Assembly: GCA_029938185.1 (NCBI GenBank)
Contig: JAOZVK010000189.1
Span: 1-9,822, forward strand
Length of the DNA stretch: 9,822 nucleotides
Direction of reading: 5' to 3'
Origin: Bacteroidales bacterium
GTDB lineage: Bacteria; Bacteroidota; Bacteroidia; Bacteroidales; JAOZVK01
Shown here: positions 6,611 through 9,822 of the stretch, one piece after another
Layout of the letters: every line of letters starts with the position of its first letter
Numbering within the stretch: the first letter of the stretch is position 1
Position numbers and translations under genes: made by a program
The notes under the pieces: generated by a model
The model's input: only the letters and a program-made list of their open reading frames with translations
The model's database searches: none
Told to the model about the DNA's origin: nothing

Positions 6611-8203
6611 ATGAAAAAAATAAAAGTTTATATTTATTTGTCAATAATAATATTTACTGTATCTTTGATTAGTTGTGGCGATGTATCAAGAAATGTAATG
6701 GACGATGGTATTGCAAAGACTGAAAGTGTAGATAGAGCCACATCTAAACTAAAAAAACAAGAAAAGAAAGAAGTAGATGATAGAAAGAAGACTAAACATA
6801 ATACAGAAGAATATGACAAAATAACTGAAAATGAATTTTTAAGTGCTTTAAAAAATCCTTTATCAACATTTTCGGTAGATGTTGATAAAGCATCATATTC
6901 AAATTCAAGAAGATATCTAAATAGTAATCAATTACCGCCTGTTGATGCTGTTAGAATTGAAGAGTTTATAAACTATTTTGATTATAAATATCCGCAACCA
7001 AAAGACGAAGTTCCGTTTTCGATAAATATAGAACAAGGGCAATGTTCTTGGAATACAAAGCATAGCATAGTTTCAATAGCATTGAAAGGAAAAGATGTGG
7101 AAGTGCAAAATATGCCAGCAAGCAATCTTGTATTTCTTATTGATGTATCTGGTTCAATGGGTAATGCAAACAAATTACCGTTATTAAAAAAATCATTTAA
7201 AATATTGCTCGAAAAACTCAGACAGCAAGACAAAGTTGCAATTGTTGTTTATGCTGGAGCTGCAGGAAAAGTTTTAGAATCAACTACATGCGACAAACGA
7301 GATGAAATAATGAAAGCTTTTAATGCTTTACAATCAGGTGGTTCAACTGCTGGAGGTGAAGGAATTAAACTTGCATACAAGATAGCACACGATAATTTTA
7401 TTGAGGGTGGAAATAATAGAATCATACTTGCAACCGACGGCGATTTTAATGTTGGTCAAAGTAGCGATGCTGCACTTGTAAGGCTAATAGAAGAGAAGCG
7501 CGAAAGTGGTGTATATCTGACAGTTCTTGGTTTCGGAATGGGGAATTACAAAGATAGTAAAATGGAAAAATTATCAAATGCAGGTAACGGAAATTATGCA
7601 TATATTGACAATATTTTAGAAGCCAAAAAAGTTCTTGGAAAAGAATTATGGGGCACTTTATATACAATAGCCAAAGATGTTAAAATCCAAATTGAATTTA
7701 ATCCTGCAAAAGTAAAAGCATATAGATTAATAGGATATGAAAATAGAATGCTGAAAAAAGAAGATTTTAATGACGATAAAAAAGATGCGGGAGATATTGG
7801 TTCGGGACATACTGTTACTGCTTTATACGAAATTATTCCTGCTGGCTCAAAAGAAAAAGTAGCTGATATTGATGAACTTGAATATCAAAAATCTAAAATT
7901 GTTAAAAGTGACAATTTAATGACTGTAAAGCTTCGTTACAAAAAACCTGATAGTGATAAAAGTAAGTTAGTTGTTAGAAAAATAAAAGAAAATATTATAT
8001 CTAATGATAATTTATCAGATAACTTTCTGTTTGCAAATGCAGTTGCCGAATTTGGACTACTTTTAAGAAAATCTAAATTTAAGAAAAATTCAAGCTTCGA
8101 ACATGTTAAAACAGTTGCCAAAAAAGTAAAAGGTGAAGATAAAGAAGGGTATAGAGCCGAATTTATCAAACTTGTAGAAATTGCTGAATTGCTTTCAAAA
8201 TAA
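6611..8203 (+). CDS. YfbK-like VWA-domain lipoprotein
   Basis: This 530-residue predicted lipoprotein has a signal (about 5-21) ending LISC, with C22 lipidated. The charged linker (about 23-62) is much shorter than that of the first VWA protein, and the carboxypeptidase-regulatory-like domain is absent. The rest is colinear with the first protein: YfbK N-terminal block (63-127, with PLSTFSVDVDKASYS at 83-97), VWA core (about 170-350) and YfbK C-terminal block to 530. The MIDAS residues are D178, S180, S182, T246 and D276. From about DSKME (315) to IEFNP (364) it is almost identical to the first protein, yet the DNA differs at many third positions, meaning an old duplication under strong selection. 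It is probably membrane-anchored in the envelope as a metal-dependent adhesion or scaffold factor, but the partner is unknown. Last gene of the probable VWA operon, 25 nt after the second; its TAA overlaps an inverted R1. Confidence 0.92.
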   Translation: MKKIKVYIYLSIIIFTVSLISCGDVSRNVMDDGIAKTESVDRATSKLKKQEKKEVDDRKKTKHNTEEYDKITENEFLSALKNPLSTFSVDVDKASYSNSRRYLNSNQLPPVDAVRIEEFINYFDYKYPQPKDEVPFSINIEQGQCSWNTKHSIVSIALKGKDVEVQNMPASNLVFLIDVSGSMGNANKLPLLKKSFKILLEKLRQQDKVAIVVYAGAAGKVLESTTCDKRDEIMKAFNALQSGGSTAGGEGIKLAYKIAHDNFIEGGNNRIILATDGDFNVGQSSDAALVRLIEEKRESGVYLTVLGFGMGNYKDSKMEKLSNAGNGNYAYIDNILEAKKVLGKELWGTLYTIAKDVKIQIEFNPAKVKAYRLIGYENRMLKKEDFNDDKKDAGDIGSGHTVTALYEIIPAGSKEKVADIDELEYQKSKIVKSDNLMTVKLRYKKPDSDKSKLVVRKIKENIISNDNLSDNFLFANAVAEFGLLLRKSKFKKNSSFEHVKTVAKKVKGEDKEGYRAEFIKLVEIAELLSK

Positions 8204-8219
8204 GGTCTTCGACCTATTT
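8197..8219 (+). other. Hairpin overlapping the third VWA stop codon
   Basis: The arms around the TTC triloop are AGGTC (8203-8207) and GACCT (8211-8215), extended by AAAT/ATTT with one bulged A on the 5' side, nine pairs in all. It includes the TAA stop. As with the similar hairpin after the first VWA gene, no T-run follows. It may mark the 3' end of the operon or protect it from exonucleases. Confidence 0.5.
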
Positions 8220-8305
8220 AATGTTGCTTACACGCTTTTGTTTACGAATGTATTACAGTTGATTGGTTAAATGCGAATACCGAAAAACTTTTGTAAAACT
8301 ACTTA
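8202..8305 (-). repeat. R1 repeat, copy 3 (inverted, full length)
   Basis: Read on the minus strand this is a full R1: TAAGTAG..., then TTACAAAAGTTTTTCG, a variable middle, GCGTGTAAGCAACATT, and finally AGGTCGAAGACCTT. On the plus strand the dyad end directly follows and overlaps the TAA of the third VWA gene. Both outer blocks are well conserved relative to copies 1 and 2, while the middle about 45 bp has diverged. Confidence 0.8.
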
Positions 8306-8353
8306 CTTGAAAAGGTTAAATTATACAAAATATTGAATAATAACATATAAAGA

Positions 8354-8386
8354 TTTAATAAAAGTAAAATTTTCAAGCTAATTTTG
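8354..8386 (+). promoter_or_regulatory. Candidate promoter for maf
   Basis: TAATTTTG (8379-8386) is an exact match to the Bacteroidetes TAnnTTTG element, and TTTA (8354-8357) lies 21 nt upstream, near the expected TTTG position but with one mismatch. A transcript from here would carry both direct R1 copies in a leader of about 240 nt before maf. In such AT-rich DNA chance matches are common. Confidence 0.35.
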
Positions 8387-8390
8387 TATG

Positions 8391-8488
8391 TAAGTATGTT
8401 ACAAAAGTTTTTCAACATTTATATTTTGTTAAATTACATATTAATTAAGGTATTAATAGAACGTGTAAGCAACTGTAAATAGGTCGAA
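8391..8488 (+). repeat. R1 repeat, copy 4 (direct, dyad end lost)
   Basis: It begins TAAGTATGTTACAAAAG, includes ACGTGTAAGCAACTG and reaches AGGTCGAA, after which the second half of the dyad (GACCTT) is replaced by unrelated AT-rich bases. It therefore cannot form the dyad hairpin. It is the only copy whose dyad end is not next to a gene: another R1 follows immediately. Confidence 0.75.
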
Positions 8489-8498
8489 TTTATTGGTC

Positions 8499-8594
8499 TT
8501 ACAAAAGTTTTTCGACATTTTTTTTTGCACAAAAGACTACATTATAGTAATTAATAAAAATGCGTAAGCCACATTAAATTAGGTCGAAGACCTT
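8499..8594 (+). repeat. R1 repeat, copy 5 (direct)
   Basis: It begins TTACAAAAGTTTTTCGAC, has a T-rich variable middle and AATGCGTAAGCCACATT, and ends in the intact dyad AGGTCGAAGACCTT. The end lies 41 nt before the maf start codon, much like the distances before UbiA (38) and the first VWA gene (26 to the duplicated end). Confidence 0.8.
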
Positions 8595-8635
8595 ACAGAG
8601 TTTGAAAGTGTTCAACTATTTTATACAAACAGCAT

Positions 8636-9232
8636 ATGTTAAAAAAAATTAATCAAAAATATAATATTATTTTAGCCTCACAGTCGCCACGCAGGCAAGA
8701 GTTGTTAAAAGAACTTGGACTTGAATTCAGTATTTTAGTAAAAAAAAATATTGATGAATCATATCCAAAAGGCTTAAATTCAACAGAAATAGCATTGTAT
8801 TTAGCAGAACACAAAGCAAGTTATTATATTGAGGATTTAAAGCAAAATGATTTATTGATAACAGCCGATACAATTGTTTGTTATAATAACAAAATACTAA
8901 ACAAACCAGCAAATTACGAAGAAGCCAAAGAAATGTTAAAATTATTATCAGGAAATAAACATCAGGTTATCACAGGTGTATGTTTAAGAACAAAACAACA
9001 AAGCAAAACATTTGCAGTTTCGACCGATGTGTATTTTAATAATATATCAGAGCAGGAAATAGATTTTTATATAAATAATTATAAACCCTATGATAAGGCT
9101 GGAGCTTATGGTATTCAAGAGTGGATTGGCTACATTGCTGTTAAAAAAATTGAAGGTTCATATTTTAATGTGGTTGGGCTCCCAGTCCAATATTTATATG
9201 AAGAATTAAAAAAAATGTGGGAGACAAAATGA
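8636..9232 (+). CDS. maf: Maf family nucleoside triphosphate pyrophosphatase (dTTP/UTP type)
   Basis: This 198-residue cytosolic enzyme is predicted to hydrolyse non-canonical or surplus NTPs to the monophosphate and pyrophosphate. Visible family motifs are LASQSPRRQELL (13-24, with the substrate-binding S-x-S-P-R-R loop), ITADTIV (75-81, catalytic Asp D78), NKPANYEEAKEML (89-101), LSGNKHQVITGV (104-115), DKAGAYGIQE (153-162) and GSYFNVVGLP (174-183). The DKAGAYGIQ motif fits the dTTP/UTP pyrophosphatase subfamily (B. subtilis Maf, E. coli YhdE) rather than the 7-methyl-GTP YceF type. Length and motif spacing are normal, so the gene looks intact. The ATG at 8636 puts the first motif at the usual distance from the N-terminus. 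It has R1 copies upstream and an R1 remnant downstream; no co-transcribed partner is visible in this window. Confidence 0.95.
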   Translation: MLKKINQKYNIILASQSPRRQELLKELGLEFSILVKKNIDESYPKGLNSTEIALYLAEHKASYYIEDLKQNDLLITADTIVCYNNKILNKPANYEEAKEMLKLLSGNKHQVITGVCLRTKQQSKTFAVSTDVYFNNISEQEIDFYINNYKPYDKAGAYGIQEWIGYIAVKKIEGSYFNVVGLPVQYLYEELKKMWETK

Positions 9233-9317
9233 TAAAATCCCGTAGATGATATGTTTGTAGACACGTATGTAAAACCCCGTGTTATTTAAAAATATCTTCA
9301 AAAAAAAATCAGTTGAA

Positions 9318-9348
9318 TTTGTAAATTTAATTTTATTTTATATATTTG
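9318..9348 (+). promoter_or_regulatory. Bacteroidetes-type promoter without a visible gene
   Basis: TTTG (9318-9321), a 19-nt spacer and TATATTTG (9341-9348) match the Bacteroidetes housekeeping promoter consensus (TTTG-N19-21-TAnnTTTG) exactly. Transcription would start near 9355 and run to the right, through the R1 remnant and the structured element, with no ORF in the remaining window. Confidence 0.5.
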
Positions 9349-9365
9349 TATGATAAATAGATTTT

Positions 9366-9405
9366 AAGGTCTTCTAGCTATTTTAATATGGCTTACGCAT
9401 TTTTT
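9366..9405 (-). repeat. R1 remnant (inverted, degenerate)
   Basis: It reads AAGGTCTTCTAGCTATTTTA followed by ATATGGCTTACGCATTTTT, recognisable as the reverse complement of the R1 end (compare 8202-8235) with several changes, one of which breaks the dyad (GACC to TAGC). The TTACAAAAG half is not recognisable. It begins 133 nt after the maf stop. Confidence 0.6.
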
Positions 9406-9449
9406 ACAAACTATTGTTGTGGCTTGATAGTGTTTGCATACTTTCAAAA

Positions 9450-9594
9450 ATTGGCTACCCACTTAAAATTAAAAACACGTCTACTTGTAACAAGTTGCGC
9501 CTGACTGGTTTTTTCACCTAACAATAAGTGAACAGCAGGTGAAAAACACTCGCCGAGTACATAGTGAGTAGTCAAGCTTACGTTGGAAATCCAA
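9450..9594. repeat. Structured GGCTACC-type element, copy B
   Basis: It starts TTGGCTACCCAC and ends near CGTTGGAAATCCAA, with AACAAGTTGCG at 9489-9499, GGTTTTTTCACCT at 9507-9519 and CAGGTGAAAAACAC at 9536-9549, then CTTACGT at 9577-9583. The order matches copy A (2911-3063), but the hairpins are less perfect and the right terminal repeat is decayed, so this copy looks older. Confidence 0.55.
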
Positions 9595-9697
9595 AATCTT
9601 TTAAGACTACAAATTCAGGCTACACTTATAAGTAGGTCATTGTATAAAATCGACACTTTGTAAAGTTGTAACTTATTGTAATTCTGGCGTAAACAAA

Positions 9698-9728
9698 ATT
9701 GTTAATTGTTCATTATTCATTGTTAATT
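9698..9728. repeat. Spaced direct repeat ATTGTTAATT
   Basis: ATTGTTAATT occurs at 9698-9707 and 9719-9728, 21 bp apart, around GTTCATTATTC. It is AT-rich, so chance is possible. No function assigned. Confidence 0.4.
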
Positions 9729-9758
9729 ACTTAGTATTGGACATTATTTTATTTTTTG

Positions 9759-9791
9759 ACAGGATTAACAGGATTAATTTTTATCCTGTTA
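9759..9791. repeat. Tandem ACAGGATTA pair and CAGGAT hairpin
   Basis: ACAGGATTA is repeated in tandem at 9759-9767 and 9768-9776. TAACAGGAT (9766-9774) then pairs with ATCCTGTTA (9783-9791) across an 8-nt T-rich loop, a nine-pair stem. From memory, similar ACAGGATTA repeats are scattered in intergenic DNA of many bacterial genomes; I cannot tie this one to a function. Confidence 0.55.
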
Positions 9792-9822
9792 CGAAATACC
9801 TGATAAACAAGACTGTCCAACT

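Larger units (their letters stand above)
8204..8635. other. Non-coding interval between the VWA genes and maf, rich in R1 copies
   Basis: No ORF of note was found. It holds an inverted R1 (8202-8305), an AT-rich stretch with a promoter-like site (8354-8386), and two direct R1 copies in tandem (8391-8488 and 8499-8594), so three R1 units fill most of about 390 bp. The inverted copy and the tandem pair point toward each other with their TTACAAAAG ends. Confidence 0.7.
9233..9822. other. Non-coding tail after maf
   Basis: There are 590 bp without a supportable gene on either strand. It contains a weak stem ACACG/CGTGT (9261-9282), a strong promoter-like site (9318-9348), an R1 remnant (9366-9405), the second structured GGCTACC-type element (9450-9594), a paired ATTGTTAATT repeat (9698-9728) and a CAGGAT hairpin (9759-9791), and it ends with ACTGTCCAACT at the window edge. 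Confidence 0.6.

Noticed and set aside
1801..8594. R1 repeats as integron attC sites with gene cassettes
   Set aside because: Copies occur in both orientations and before genes as well as after them, the GTTRRRY/RYYYAAC core pair is not evident, and no integrase is seen.
8202..8594. The clustered repeats before maf as a CRISPR array
   Set aside because: The units are about 100 bp, in mixed orientation, with a variable middle rather than constant short repeats with equal spacers, and no cas gene is present.
9261..9282. ACACG/CGTGT stem after maf as an intrinsic terminator
   Set aside because: There are only five pairs around a 12-nt loop and no T-run follows, so it is too weak to call.
9233..9822. 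A small protein gene or tRNA in the tail
   Set aside because: I looked for a start with a reasonable ORF and for tRNA-like arms with a T-loop sequence and found none.

Overview
The window is AT-rich DNA, probably from a Bacteroidota (Bacteroidetes) bacterium, most likely an uncultured Bacteroidales or Flavobacteriia relative. The evidence is the A-rich, Shine-Dalgarno-poor leaders before each ATG, a close match to the Bacteroidetes promoter (TTTG-N19-TATATTTG at 9318-9348), the type of UbiA protein present, and a YfbK-like von Willebrand A (VWA) lipoprotein. All six supported genes lie on the + strand.

Layout: (1) A 5'-truncated AAA-ATPase-like/PD-(D/E)XK protein ends at 1630; the tail of its Walker A motif (GKT) sits on the first bases of the window. 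(2) 1631-1943 is non-coding and holds a 108-bp element with GGCTACC/GGTAGCC ends and a ~105-bp repeat called R1 here. (3) A UbiA-type membrane prenyltransferase follows (1944-2894). (4) 2895-3366 is non-coding and holds a GGCTACC-type structured element with two hairpins, a weak promoter-like site and a second R1. (5) Three consecutive VWA-domain genes of the cell envelope occupy 3367-8203: YfbK-like with an added carboxypeptidase-regulatory-like domain, a lipoprotein with a DATGS-type VWA domain, and a second YfbK-like lipoprotein. (6) 8204-8635 holds three R1 copies, one inverted and two direct. (7) Maf, a nucleotide pyrophosphatase, lies at 8636-9232. (8) 9233-9822 has no gene but holds an orphan promoter-like site, an R1 remnant, a second structured element and short inverted repeats up to the window end.

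The three VWA genes look like one transcription unit (gaps of 60 and 25 nt). The two outer genes are clear but old duplicates: their proteins are nearly identical in the VWA core, while their DNA differs at many synonymous sites. All three products carry export signals and metal-site (MIDAS) residues, so I infer they act together in the envelope as metal-dependent binding proteins; their partner is unknown. UbiA and Maf are housekeeping-type genes that I recall being close neighbours in many Bacteroidetes, so the VWA block may be an insertion between them.

The most unusual feature is R1. Full or partial copies flank UbiA, the VWA block and maf, and the AGGTC-N3-GACCT dyad end nearly always faces the gene. 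After two of the VWA genes this end overlaps the stop codon and forms a hairpin.
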